Assembly (NCBI GenBank): GCA_015680685.1
Contig: MNCI01021441.1
Span: 59,112 to 123,111, forward strand
DNA length: 64,000 nucleotides
Direction of reading: 5' to 3'
Origin: Gnetum montanum
Lineage: Eukaryota > Streptophyta > Gnetopsida > Gnetales > Gnetaceae
Shown: positions 45,573-57,359 of the stretch, one piece after another
How positions within the stretch are numbered: the first letter of the stretch is position 1
Layout: the number at the start of each line of letters is the position of its first letter
Position numbers and translations under genes: made by a program
The notes under the pieces: generated by a model
The model's input: only the letters and a program-made list of their open reading frames with translations
Databases searched by the model: none
What the model was told of the DNA's origin: nothing

Positions 45573-46413
45573 TGATGAGCAGCGAGGTACCCCTACACTC
45601 AACCATACGAATATGAGCGTTTCACGCACAATCTAGTCAAACTTTGCAGACGAACTAGTTGTGGTATCTAGACAGTTATCCTTAGGTTTGTAGTTCGCTA
45701 TCTTCCCACCTGGACTAGTGTTAACTTTGTCACATATGATTTAGTCTAGAGTGAGGTGTATGATGTGTTTCTATGCTAATGCTACTCTTGAGGACAATGG
45801 AAAATAATATTAACTAAGCTAGGAGAGAAAGGGTGAGAGAGAATCTACGCTAGCCTAAGTGCGATGAGCATCCATTCCTCAATCATCCGTACACATCTTG
45901 GACCTCGTGCACGACTACCACTGGGATTACCAAGCACAGATCCTAGGTATGCTATTGGGTTACCAAGTAGCCACACTTAAATGCTCGTGATCAAGTCATA
46001 CTCATTCCACGTTAACAGGAGTTTAGGGTGAAGAGGTATTAACTAAGAAAGCAGTAAATGAAAATTAAATATATAAATAATTAAACTAAGTGAATGCTGC
46101 AATGATGAAGTAATCTCGATCTTGTCCATGTCATGTCCATGTCCAAGTACGTCACACTCGAATAAGGATGTTGTACAATTACAATCACCACATTGCGGGC
46201 ATACACTGGGAGGGAAAAAGTTGAGAGAAAGAACTACTAAAAACTAAACACTTAAACTTACCAAAAAACTGCCTATTGGAACTGTCTACCTCTTATTTAT
46301 AGATGAGGAGATAGGCTACGATATTGCGTACACGTTATCATGGCTAGGTTGCGATATCGCGTATGTGATATCACATACGTGATATCGTGGTTGACTAAAA
46401 TGGTGGCTCATCA
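45573..46413 (-). repeat. 5' LTR of element E
   Basis: 841 bp, TGATGAGCAGCG to GCTCATCA on plus. TATA box for the minus strand at 46292-46302 (cttatttatag) and tatcgcgtatgtgatatc palindromes near 46345-46390. Confidence 0.9.
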
Positions 46414-46860
46414 AAATTACACCCATTATCACTCTACATGGTACATGGAACACACTTTTTCTCTAAGTGTTCAAATTCATTTTCCTTGGATATTTTCAAG
46501 GAGAGGTCCCTTATACCCATACGTGCATCTACTGTGCTTAACCAAGCCCTTCCCATAATGATGGGGAAGTCACCTTTTCAGTTTTCAACTTTGATTACTA
46601 CAAAATTAGTAGGATAGGACCACTTGCAAACTATGGTCACAATGTCCTCCATTAATCCCAAAGGAATAGTGATTGATTGATCTACCAATTCTAAATGAAT
46701 GTTGCTCTTCTTGAGAGGTGGTAGGTTCTAAGCTTTATACATGTCATGGAAGATGAGATTAACACCAAAACTAGAATTAAGAAGAGCCTTGCATGGCTCA
46801 TGTCTAGTAATCTATAAGTAAATGAGAGGACTTCCTGGATCAGATCTTTTTATGGAAATA
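46414..46860 (-). pseudogene. Retropepsin-like protease of element D
   Basis: Minus-strand NLPPLKKSNIHLELVDQS, ITIPLGLMEDIVTI, FPIIMGRAWLSTVDARMG and ISKENEFEHLEKK parallel the protease block of element B almost residue for residue. The E insertion lies just beyond this block. Confidence 0.7.
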
Positions 46861-47099
46861 TTTCTAGCCTTGATCCAATTAGAAATAGCATGAGTTAGCA
46901 TCACAATGTAGATTTGAGGCAACACTTGGTTTGAAGGGTACTTGAATGTATTTGATGAAGAGGATGAGGGTGTTGGAGATACAAGGCGACCAACTACATT
47001 AGGTTGTGAGGGTTTGGGAGGACTGTTGGATTGGAAAAATTATTGTTTCCTAGAATGATTGGCCAAACCACTCAGCTAAAAAGCCAGTTGTGAATGTAC

Positions 47100-49359
47100 A
47101 ACCCTCATAGCATTTCATTGTTGCAACTATGGAGGAATTTCACCTTGCATGGATGAAGTAGGAGGTAATTGGGTCGAGGGTGAAGGGATGTGTGCAGATG
47201 GATGCGAAGGTTGGTATGGATATGGGTTCTCTTCCTAAGTAGATGGTGAATGTGTTTGGTGGTACTCTGGAGGGTAATAGTGATGTTGAAATGAGGCATG
47301 GCTTGCAAAACATTGTGGAGAAATGAGTTGCTGAATATAATACTTGTATGGATCTAATTGTTTGTAAGGGTAATGTTGCCTTGGTAGTGGCATTCCCCAC
47401 AATTGTGGTTGGTGCCACTATTGGTATTGTTCATATGGTTGTGGTGGAGCTCCACTTGGGTAATAAGCTTGTTGTTGCTAATGGAACTACCTTGGATTGC
47501 CTTGAGGATAAGGCAATCATCTAGGTGCTTGCCTGTGTGCTAGTTGAGGATTCAATGCATACACCCTAGACTCTTGTAAGTGTAACACCACAAGGAAACA
47601 CCCCTTTGGATGCTCATATTAACAGATGTCACAACCAATATCATCATTAGAGTCAATTTCCACAACTTCTTCTACTACAATAGCCTTGCCTTTACCTCTT
47701 TCGTAGGCATGTTCAACTTATTTTTGTCTCTTGCATTCACAATTACTATTCTATTCTTTGGATGCTTCAGAAATCTTCATAGAAATTTGAAATTTTTCAT
47801 CCAAAGAGTCTCATAATTTGTCAACCTCTGCCAAAATATCATAGATAGATTTTTGTATGGGCAAGGTTTTCCCGTTCATCACTTCATCAAGTGGTGATGC
47901 CTCCTTGTCTCAAAATTGAACCTCCCTTTTCCTAATGGAAGGATCCCTATTATATTCTTCTACACTTTCCCTTTTTCATAACTCACCTTCTTCTTTTGCT
48001 ACTTGCTCTATTAGCCTTTAGATTTGATGAGCTCTTAATTCAGACAATCTCTCTTGGGCATACACCCCAAGAGTTCTTATAGTTTCTGCTCTGAGCTCAT
48101 TTATCATGTAGCAGAGTTGTTTCCTCTGAGAATAATCATGGCTAGGACATCAGTGTAAAAGTGAATAATATTTGCCCATGGAAGCATCCAAGGGTTCATG
48201 TGTTTCTTGTTTCTAGCCTTGGATTTGCCTTCTTAGGTTACACACTCTAGAGTACGTCTAGTATTTATCATTAAATAGTTCAAACATGGTACTTCATCGA
48301 TGAATGGATTCTGACTTCAAGGAATGGTATTAGCTTTCAACTTCCTTGATGAGTGTCTTGGGGAATTGCTTGAGTTTCTGCTGGTCATTTTTAATGTTCT
48401 ATCAGGCACAAGCATTATGGAAAACTTGTAGATGGCTTTGCAGACTAGAGTTGTATCCCCCCTCAAATCTTGGGATATTATTCTATCTAAGCACTTGATT
48501 TGACTATCCTTCTCATGCCTAGTTGGAATCTTTACTTCCTCTATAATGTTAAGCATGCTTTGAGTTGCCAGTAGAGGCTCATCATCATCATTATTGCATT
48601 ATCTTTGATGATGTCCTATGTTACATCAATGTTCTTGGTGGGCTCTATGATCATTATTGTCTCACTGATCACCTTCATCATAATTATTTCTCTGGCAGCT
48701 TCTATTAGAACCAGATGATGAAGAGAAATGTTTAGAATTGGATGAAGAGGAAGGTGGGCTTCCACTACCACTGCGGAGTTCACCACCACCTCTTCACTCA
48801 TTATGACCATCATCCTTAAATTCCTTGCCATCGTGATGTTTACTTGAGTCCCTGCCTTGACTATCACTTTTTCTTAAACTTGGTTTATGAATAGTGAATT
48901 GCAGGTTCAGGGTCACACCCTCATCACCAACAACAGAGGGTGGAGAATCTTCATGTTGGGAATCCTTTGAGGGAGGATCCACATTGTCATCTTGGTTTAG
49001 TAGGAATAAAGGGTTAGTGAAGTGTTTTCCCTTTGTAAACTCGTGGTGCTTCTCCTAGTGTTGATCTCTCCTGCATTATGTTTCAATGGGATGATAGTCT
49101 CAAGTGTCATAACCATTCACAACGTATTCTTCATGAAGATCTAGGATGCCCAACTTTTTAAGAGTTTGAAAGAGCATCCCTGGTATAGACCGATCAAGGG
49201 ACATACGATGTTGCCCTCCATATCACACCATCGCAATTGTTCATCTTGATGTAGGATGAAGGTGAAGTCTGACACATACTCATTTGGATGAGTATATACC
49301 ACTTTGCACTCTTGTGGGGCCAATGATTTGACATCGTCATGCTTGTGGAAAGAAGACAT
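47100..49359 (-). pseudogene. gag of element D
   Basis: The leader begins MSSFHKHDDVKSLAPQ and carries HPNEYVSDFTFILHQDEQL then WCDMEGNIV. A charged linker (48982-48616) and a core region (48556-47900) follow, then a knuckle-like segment near 47620 and a Pro/Gln/Tyr-rich stretch to about 47100. The same order is found in B. Many stops. Confidence 0.7.
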
Positions 49360-49493
49360 TTTGCAACAAATAAAATAATTAATGTGCTTTTGTAATTATA
49401 GGTTTTGTGGGAGTGATGTTGATCTTGGGTTCATCCAATGATATTAATAATATTCACTAAACCTAAATAGCCCATGTTTCAACAAACAAAAGT

Positions 49494-49510
49494 CCCTGGC
49501 AATGATGCCA
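49494..49510 (-). other. Primer-binding site of element D
   Basis: ccctggcaatgatgcca on plus, tRNA-Asp-like with substitutions at C positions, one base from the 5' LTR. Confidence 0.75.
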
Positions 49511-49511
49511 A

Positions 49512-50374
49512 TGATGAGTAGTCAAGGTACCCCTATGCCCAACCATATGAATCATAAAGCATTTACACACAATTTGATCAAATCTCGTGGACTCCCTAGC
49601 TTTTGGTGTACTAGTCTTCTAAGAAGTGAATCTTTCCCTAAGGTCATTTGTTGTCTTCCCAATTAAAATTGTGAAGTACAAAGGTATGGTTAAAGTGTAT
49701 TTGAGGCATATGATTTTTATAATTTTATATTTTATGTTCTTTGGTGCTTTAAAGAGAGAGATAAAGTAATTTAATGATTAATCTAAATTAACTAACTAGC
49801 TGATCTCTAATTAGTCCTAACATAAGCATCCAGTCCCACTTTCTGTACACATCCTAAACTCACGTATCCACTACTAGGTTACCAAGTGCTATGCCTCTGG
49901 GTACACCAAGCAATAATGCTACTGGGATTACCAAGAGGATGCGTGTTACGCTCGAAGTAGTGATACTTATGTAATTAATCTATCTAGCTTATCTAGCTTA
50001 ATTACCTAATTAGCTTAATCACTGGAAAGCATCAAATAAATAACTGAGAGTATTAAATGCATAAATGAAACATTTAAACTATCTATAATGCTACAAGGTT
50101 TATCAAGAAGTTCATCTTTATTGCTGCACACACTGTTGTGTTGAGGTACAATAGTGCTCGAATAAAGATCCGTACACTCAATGAATCCTGCTGTGGGCAC
50201 TCAAGAGAAATATTCTAACTTTCAAATGAACAAACTACAAGAGTTCAGCTACTACTATGAATTTTATGCCATAAATGTTGTTGGTGAGCATGTATTTGTA
50301 AGCAAAAAATGGACCCTACATTGATGGGGCCTAGTTAATGAGGCCTCGTCGATGCAGCCAATTGTGACTTATCA
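49512..50374 (-). repeat. 5' LTR of element D
   Basis: 863 bp, TGATGAGTAGTC to ACTTATCA on plus. It is alignable over its whole length with the LTR at 31294-32189, including the cttctaagaagtgaatct block, which is absent from the other LTRs. Confidence 0.9.
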
Positions 50375-52440
50375 ATGATGAAAACATTGTCAAACTTGTC
50401 TAGGTTTTTTTTAATAGTGTAAGAAAAATATTCTTGATGTTCTTGATAAATTTATTTTTCTTGGTTATAATCAAGTATTTATATGCCTTAACTAAACTTT
50501 ATGTATGACTCTTATTTGCATTCTTAATATTTTGACTAACGTACATGCAATCCTTATTAAACTAAGTCTTTTAAGTACCTTGTTTTTGTGAATGTCCAAC
50601 TTGCTTAGCTATTTTAAGAAAAATTTGTTCAAGCTTCTTATGTCGTCTTTTAAGAGCCCATTTGTTATGTGCAACATTCATATATTTTTCCTTGATTGCT
50701 AGGGTGAGTTTTTACTAATGTTTTTTCCATTCTTATTTTTTGTTGTCTAAGAAACAATTGGAATTTCCAATAAAAACTTAACATGATGATGGTAAGACTC
50801 CACTAAATCTTCTCCAGCTTTCAACTCCTTAATAAAATCAGTATCTTCATAAGAACGTAAAAGCAAATCAATGCAAAAGTTACCTTGAGATCTTGTAAAA
50901 GTAAATGATAAAGATTAAGGAAATCTAGAAAGTTCATTGAAAATTAGAAGATAATTTTTTTTTACATTCTAATAGTTGTTGACCTATCTTATTAATATTG
51001 CCATTTGTAAAATGTTAGGTTTAGTTGTGATCTTCAATAATGTCTAAACTAATATTATGTTTCCACTGAATAATTTTTGTTTACTGTGAACTTATCCTTA
51101 CATTAAAATTTTCACAAATAGATAGTAGGCCTTTTGCTTCAAATTCTATAATATCTTTGCCGAAGAACTAAAAAGGATGATCACAAGATATCTCTATAGA
51201 ATCATACAATGTAGTATCTCTAGGAGCAAAATCGCATATGGCAAGAAAAGCACAATCATGATGAAAAAAGATTTTTAGCCAAACATATTGTTTATGATCA
51301 TCAATTTTTTCTAAATATATACAATTTTTAAAAGATTTCCTCCCTAATACTACAATGTCCTAAAAAGGTTTGCTTCTTTGCCCTACTCTTGTATTTCTTG
51401 CAAAAAATTTAATAAATTTAGGAACTAAAAAATCTATAGAACTAGCATCTTCCCAAGTTTTAACAAAACCAAAAATATCAAAGTTATCAAAGAAGTTAAT
51501 ACTATATAAAGAAACAAATTTATTTGTAATTCCACCATCAATGTTAAAAAATCCATACCTTAAAGGGTTTACATGTTTTTTGAATAATTTTTAGAATGCT
51601 ACTTATTTGTAATGACTGCCAAATTGCTAGCATTTAGGTATGCTACAAAAACTTGTTCACAAGTTGCCTTAAATTTTTTCCATTGCTCAACCCTTTCTCA
51701 AAGTTTCCTTTGAATAAGATCCTCATGTATCCAAATATTTTCTCATTTGAAGTTTACTTCATGTGGTTTTGATGTCTTCAAACATGTAGTCTATCTTCTA
51801 CATTATGAAACATAATAATTACATGTTAGGGCTTTTCATGTTGTTCACTTGGAATCCTAAAAAATTTATCAATTTTTGGAGAAGTTGTATGCATATCATC
51901 TATAAGTTTTTTAACTTTCTTAACTAAAGTTTCATCTATTTCACACTATATCTTTGGGATACCTACAAAACACAACTTTTTTTGCCTTATTTTTCTTTCT
52001 CTATCAAAGCTTCTACAATTACAAAGTCCATCTTTGTCTCTATTCCTTCAAGATTAGATTCATTTTTATTTTTCTCCACCTTCACTTCAAGTTCTACTAA
52101 TTTTAGCAAAATTTTTTCATTATCCTTTGAAGTAGTGCTAGTCTCCTTTTTCCACTCAATCTTCGCGTTGAGGGCTAATACCTTTTAAAGATTTTCTTTG
52201 TTTTATTCATGGATTTCATCCAACAATGCCATTTTACTAACCATATACTTCCATTGTGTAACTAGAATTTCTTTGAGAGTAGATGTATTTATAGATTTTT
52301 TTTATGTTCCATGTAATGATGCTATGATAAAATTTTCAAATTTCTTCAATAGAAAACTCAATCTCTTTGGCAACAAACTTGCACTCATAAAATATCAATC
52401 AATCTAGCCTACCTCTAACTACTCTTCTTACTATCTCAGA
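50375..52440 (-). pseudogene. LINE J, 5' half (coiled-coil ORF1 region and endonuclease)
   Basis: Minus-strand text near 52190-51990 is a Lys/Glu-rich coiled-coil-like segment (LVELEVKVEKNKNESNLEGI), as in LINE ORF1. At about 51600-50930 an endonuclease-type domain is readable: INFFDNFDIFGFVKTWEDAS, YVWLKIFFHHDCAFLAICDF, then APRDTTLYDSIEIS and DHPFQFFGKDIIEF. It ends at the 5' LTR of D and continues beyond D at 31293. Stops and shifts are frequent. Confidence 0.6.
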
Positions 52441-52574
52441 TCAAATTGATGTTAGAACCCTTGTGGTAGAAATCCTCAATGCTAAAACCCTCATTGCCAA
52501 ACCCCTTACTACCTTAGATCAATGTTGAAACCCTTGCCACCGAAATTCTTACTACTAGTCAAAATTGACTCAAA

Positions 52575-52616
52575 CTTGGAATTTTCAAATCAAGAGTCTT
52601 ATTACTAGGTTAACAC
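52575..52616 (-). repeat. Fragment of the tRNA-like SINE family
   Basis: Plus text ttttcaaatcaagagtctta followed by ttactaggttaacac matches the A-box half of the SINE copies at 61752-61895 and 62214-62340. Only this part is recognisable. Confidence 0.45.
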
Positions 52617-52689
52617 CTCCTAAACAAAATAAGAAAAATTTCAAAAAATTTGGGAAAATGTAAAAGAAAAAAAAAACACTTCTATTTTA

Positions 52690-53090
52690 ATAGTGTTAGG
52701 GAAGGTCTTAATTCAAAGGCAAACTATTTATCTATTGCTATTCCTCATCATTTGGCATGTACAATTAACAAAGTATGAATGAGATTTTATCATCATTTGA
52801 GAGTTAAAATAGGTAGAGGGCTCAAAATTCTTCATGAAAGACAAATATGTCAACTATATAGTACAAATAACATTAAAGATGAATGCCACATTTTTTTGTA
52901 ATGTTCTAGATGGACTATTACAATTGCAAATTTGGTTAATTTGTTCTAAATATTATCAAGAATGCTTGGTAATTTTCTTAATGATGTTTTCAAAACTCAT
53001 AGCATGTCTATTTCCACTATACACTAAATCAAAAAGGTTTATGAACATCATAAAAGATCAACTTTGGTTTTAACTTCAATAATATTACAG
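52690..53090 (+). pseudogene. LINE C-terminal fragment
   Basis: The plus-strand frame reads AIPHHLACTI, HHLRVKIGRGLKILHERQIC and QLYSTNNIKDECHIFL, matching the C-terminal Cys motif region of LINE J (HHLKIESGRW, CRLCKS) on the opposite strand. It is a separate 5'-truncated copy. Confidence 0.55.
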
Positions 53091-53205
53091 TGATGAGAAT
53101 TTTCTTTACTTTAGCTACATGCAATATAGCTTAAAAATGATTTCATGTAGTAGCATAATGCATCCTAGCCATGCATTAGCACATTATGAGTGGATGGGGT
53201 TTAGA

Positions 53206-53640
53206 GGTTGAGGTTCTTTGCTGCCAATATAATAGAAGAATCATAAATGGTTTAACAATGATAATATAAAATTCTTAGTGGTTAGACAAAGAACATTTAA
53301 GTTCAACCTCCTTTGCTGCCAATGTAACACAAGAATCATAAATGCTTTAACAATGATAATATAGAAGTCTCACTCATTGGACCAAGGGCATTCAAGGTGA
53401 ACTTTGTGCTTCCACTATAGTACGAAGAATCATAAATGTCTACAACAATGACCACATAGAACTCTCCTTTGTTGAACCAGGGACAAAGGCCTTATGAATG
53501 ACAGTTCAGAACTCTCATTCATTAGGCTAGAGACATCCAACATCAACTTTGCTTCCAATGTAGTGCAAGGATCATAAATGTCTACACTACCACACTATAG
53601 AACTCTGAACCATGGAAATTCAAGGTGGGGTCGCACAAGA
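53206..53640. repeat. Degenerate tandem array, about 95-bp unit
   Basis: Units start at 53206, 53301, 53396 and 53541. Each contains ctttgctgccaat or ctttgcttccaatgta, then agaatcataaatg and acaatgata or a variant, ending ttcaa or tccaa. The third unit is about 145 bp with an internal partial duplication. No coding function is evident. Confidence 0.75.
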
Positions 53641-54157
53641 AGCATTATAAACGGTGACAGCATGGAGATTCAAGCTCGGTCTTCACTAGCATCTTGGCAT
53701 TCGTACTGCGTTGGATTATGATATTATATTATATTATCGTGTTTAAACTTTTGGCAACGCACCACAAAAATGGTGGGCATGCTCCACATGATGGATAGGT
53801 TGTGATCAGGCAGGCAGGCTTTCTGCCCGGTCGGTTTCATAGACAAGTGCCTGTTCCAATTTCAGGGCAAAACAATGTCTCTTGAGCAATTTTTAATTAA
53901 AGCGGACAGGTAAGGTCTTAACGATTGAGTCGGTGAAGTGATCTGTCTCCCGCACCTCAGAAAAGACAAAACGGCAGCCTCGGCCGATGCTGTTCCCAGT
54001 AACCGGTTTCCGATTTCCGATTCAAAATTGACATTGCAATGGCCACAGAAATATAACAAATGAATGAATGAATGGTTCACGCATCATAATACGAGTGCTC
54101 ATTCAGTCTCATCATCTTGCGAGAAGAGAGACTGTAATCCACTGTAGCGCAGTGTTG
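53641..54157. other. Upstream flank of the ACR pseudogene; no gene seen
   Basis: GC content rises relative to the surrounding repeats, consistent with old gene-flank DNA. Short frames on both strands have no family resemblance. Confidence 0.35.
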
Positions 54158-55860
54158 ATGGACATAATGAATGATGATGCTGTAACACTATCAGTTGGGC
54201 AGAAAAAAGGAGATCCCTGCATAATACCATCAGCTGTCTGGACAAATTGGGCCTAGCCTGCCATGTATCTCGCATCATTTTTGCAAATGTTAATGATCTT
54301 TCTGCTCTTCTTGATTCCTTATTTTAACATGCTAATTTTTGAGACACAACATTTTTGAAAAACTTTTGTTGCATCATTATTAATAGAATGATCGACTAAA
54401 TTTTACTCTGCCTTGATGTCAGACTTTTTCACGGATGGAAACATCAGAAAGTAGTGCTCTGGGAAATTCTGGGTTGTGCCAAATTTGGGATGAAAACAAT
54501 CAATAAGATGGTCAATGCTCAAGAAGCGACTTGTAGCAGCTTGTCCTCCAAGCTATGCTACCTTTTTCAATACTCACGAATTGCCACCAAATCCAAAGAA
54601 GTTATGCTTCCTGGGGATGTCTTTGACTAACAGAGTTGGATTGTTTAATGGTAATTAGTTAATTACATTTACCGAATCACGCCAATTTCTTTCTAGGTAG
54701 TTCATGCTGAGATTATTATTATTCCTATTTATTCTGAACTTTGTTTGGAAATTCAGATACTATTCAACTGCTTTGGGAGTTGGAGCTGACCATTCATAAA
54801 GTTAAGTTTTGGACAAAACCAGATGGATCAAGATGAACCTCGTTTATGTAACAGAAAACAGGTTAGTTTTAGGGCAGTGTTTAACTATTTTCACTTTTAC
54901 CAACTACCCAAGTCTCTATAAATTATCTTATTTCCAAGGCTTGGATAAATGCTTATTTTCCATGTATGACAGCTGAACATGTACTTGTATCTCAGTCTAT
55001 TTACATTTCATATTCATTTGGATGGTGGAAAATTCCTTATGCAGCCTCTTTGGATGCCAAATTACTTTAACAATATCTACAAATTTTATGCCATTATTAC
55101 TTTAATTTCTATGTTGCATTTTCTTCTCTGTACACTGCTTCCCAGTGAGGCTGGCAATGTTTAGGATTTTGTATTCAACAGCTTAGGCCCAAAGCATTTA
55201 AGGTGAGCTTTGTCCATGAATTCCCTTTCAGAGACTTGATGCATATTAAAAGTAGACAAGAAGAAGTTTGTCAGCAGCTAAAGCTGAAGCTTTCCCAAGG
55301 TTAAATTGCTCTGAATATGGAGGCTTGAACTGCACCGTTGCACCTCTTCCTCCTCATATTACGGATGCCACAATTGACTTGTTTCTGCACAATTGACTTG
55401 TTTCTATATGCTGATTTGATAGAAGAGGAGGAAATTTCAGTTACAACTGACAATTCCATGCATCCCTCTTATACGTCTCTCCAAATATTACCCAGGGACA
55501 AGAGGGCCATCATCTACAACATCGCAAGAGTATTGAAAGAAAACAAAGTTCATGTAGATTGCTAACTGAATTTCCTTCGCTCTTTTTGGGATTTTGTCCC
55601 TTCTATTTCCTTATGATGTTTTTGGGATGTAACAGCCAAATATTTCTGGGCAAATTGTCTGGATTTTGCATCAGATTTTATACGGCCAGTTTGCCAGAAA
55701 ACCAAAAGGAAAGATTCAAGTTGATTTGTTGGTATTAGAAGAGAATGGTGAAAAAGTTGTGGACAACCAAAGGCAGACTAATCTCGTTGAGCAGCTAAAA
55801 ATGGAAATTACATATGCATATGAAGACTTGACGTGCAATATTGCCATTGAGAGTCACTAG
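54158..55860 (+). pseudogene. ACT-domain-repeat protein pseudogene (ACR9/ACR10-like), introns retained
   Basis: Plant ACR proteins contain about four ACT domains, which bind amino acids, and act in nitrogen sensing. Recognisable parts: exon 1 from ATG 54158 (MDIMNDDAV, GDP, then after a frameshift LDKLGLACHVSRIIF); exon 2 54423-54650 (DFFTDG, FWVVPNLG, RLVAACPPSYATFF, LTNRVGLFN); exon 3 54757-54861 (LLWELELTIHKVKFWTKPDG); exon 4 55232-55553 (DLMHIKSRQEEVCQQLK, ITDATIDL, EEEISVTTDNSMHPSYTSLQ); exon 5 55675-55860 (ILYGQFARKPKGKIQVDLLV, then EENGEKVVDNQRQ). Junctions 2/3, 3/4 and 4/5 keep GT-AG ends and correct phases, so it arose by DNA duplication or in-place decay, not retroposition. Frameshifts in exons 1 and 3, a stop in exon 2 and loss of the last ACT domain after KMEI make it non-functional. 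Confidence 0.82.
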
Positions 55861-56399
55861 ATGGAAGTTAATGAAAAAGTAAAAACTAGCTAGGGAAGAT
55901 AAAAAAATAGAAGAATGAATCATTCATAATTAAAAGTTACTTAAAGAGAGTCATCATTGTCTCATCATTGTCTCGATGCCCTGATTCAATCAACATGGAC
56001 TAACTTGTTAAATCATATTTTTGCATTTTTAGTGTAGCCTAGTGACATGTGTCTTAACATATTTCCTAGAATTAGATGTGTAGCTTGCAAACCATAAGAT
56101 CCATGCTTTAACTAAGCTCACTCTTGTAATACCCCTATTATCTATAAAATCATATAACTAACTAATAGGAATGCAACTACCCACAATTTTTCTAGTTCAT
56201 TAGTTATATAGTGGTTTGTCGATCTTGAGGGTTTTTGGTAAAGTTTTTGTAGCAAAAATTTGTTTTAGAGAGGAATGATTTGAAGATGAAAAAACCTAAT
56301 GTCTCTTAGACCATAAAGACTGAAGAATTTTGAAGTTTTTGATTTTGTTTTACTTGATGATTTATATGTATCTCTATCAAAAGGTATCACTTCATGATA
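55861..56399. other. No gene seen
   Basis: AT-rich DNA between the ACR pseudogene and LINE N; the missing ACR C-terminal exons were looked for and not found. Confidence 0.4.
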
Positions 56400-56589
56400 C
56401 ATATTTTTGCAAATTATTAGATTTGTTCACCTGAATAAGGATTTTACACTATTATGAAATTGATATTTTGCATGCTTGATATTTTTTAAAATCTTTATTA
56501 CTTGTTAAGCTTGTGCGAATTTTGAAACAGTTGAGAAATCATTGAATCTTAAAATTTTTATGGATTAGCATAATACTTTTATAGCTTGA

Positions 56590-57230
56590 GAGTTGAAAGT
56601 GGATTTTGATCCATATTCTTTTGAGTATTCTAAAATTCCTTACTGGATTGAATTAAAAAATCTTCATCTTATTTTTCAAAGTGTTGAAAAAAAAATTATT
56701 GGCAGCATTGGCATAATCCTGAAGATAGAGTTAAAAATATTACTAGACAGTGTGTGGTGCACACATTACTTTGTAGAGATTGATTTACAACATAAGAAAA
56801 CAATATTAAAACTCAAGCTAGTAATCAATATTTTTCCCAAAAAATTACATATTATAATTTGCAAAGATATTGTAGCTATTGTTATTATGAAGGCCATGTT
56901 ATTGAAATATGTCCTATTCTTAACAAAAAATAGTTCATGAGGAAAAGAAACAAAAATTTATAGAAAAGGCAAATAATAGTAGTTTTTAGTAGGTATAAAT
57001 CAATTTTTCTTCAACAAGTTTTCAACCTGTTACTAATCCTTTTAATTCTAAAGGTGCTAGTAACCTCTTGATATTTAAAAAGAATTTCCCTTTAGAAAAA
57101 AAGAAATTTTCAATAGGGACCAACAATAAAAAATACTAATGCTGATGGATTTCACTTAGTGCAACATAAAAAGAAGAGGCCTACAACTACTACTTTCAAT
57201 TTAAAAATTTCCAAAGGTATCTCATTCTCT
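56590..57230 (+). pseudogene. LINE N ORF1 with zinc knuckle
   Basis: PYWIELKNLHLIFQS and an IDLQ block are typical of the ORF1 N-terminal domain of plant L1 elements. An intact CCHC knuckle CSYCYYEGHVIEIC is at 56871-56912 in a neighbouring frame, followed by ADGFHLVQHKKKRP, the usual ORF1 tail. A frameshift separates the core from the knuckle. Confidence 0.75.
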
Positions 57231-57359
57231 TTTTAGTTTTACTCATATTCCAATTTTTTTATTCGATAATGATTTTTCACTTATTAGTGACATGGATTGT
57301 GAGATAAATGCTAAACTTGAAAAAATCAAGCATGGGGCCTCCTCTCCCACATTTCAATA

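Larger units (their letters stand above)
38044..46413 (-). mobile_element. Ty3/gypsy element E, pol-less, with accessory frame; nested in D
   Basis: 3' LTR 38044-38861 and 5' LTR 45573-46413. Flanking pentamers CAATT (38039-38043) and AAATT (46414-46418) are a target duplication with one change. Minus-strand order is gag (45484 to the gap at 43741) and accessory frame (41800-39058), then PPT and 3' LTR. No RT, RNase H or integrase signature was found between gag and the 3' LTR, though 380 N hide part. The LTR pair is less diverged than that of D, as nesting requires. Confidence 0.9.
31294..50374 (-). mobile_element. Ty3/gypsy element D with pol and an extra coiled-coil frame; split by element E
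   Basis: 3' LTR 31294-32189 and 5' LTR 49512-50374, with perfect target duplication ATGAT (31289-31293 and 50375-50379). Minus-strand order is gag (49359 to about 47100), protease (46860-46420), [element E], RT and RNase H (37620-36300), integrase (36060-34700), coiled-coil frame (34330-32460), PPT and 3' LTR. Without E the element would be about 10.7 kb. The two LTRs differ visibly, mostly by C/T and G/A changes, so D is old. This is the only copy here with polymerase. Confidence 0.9.
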
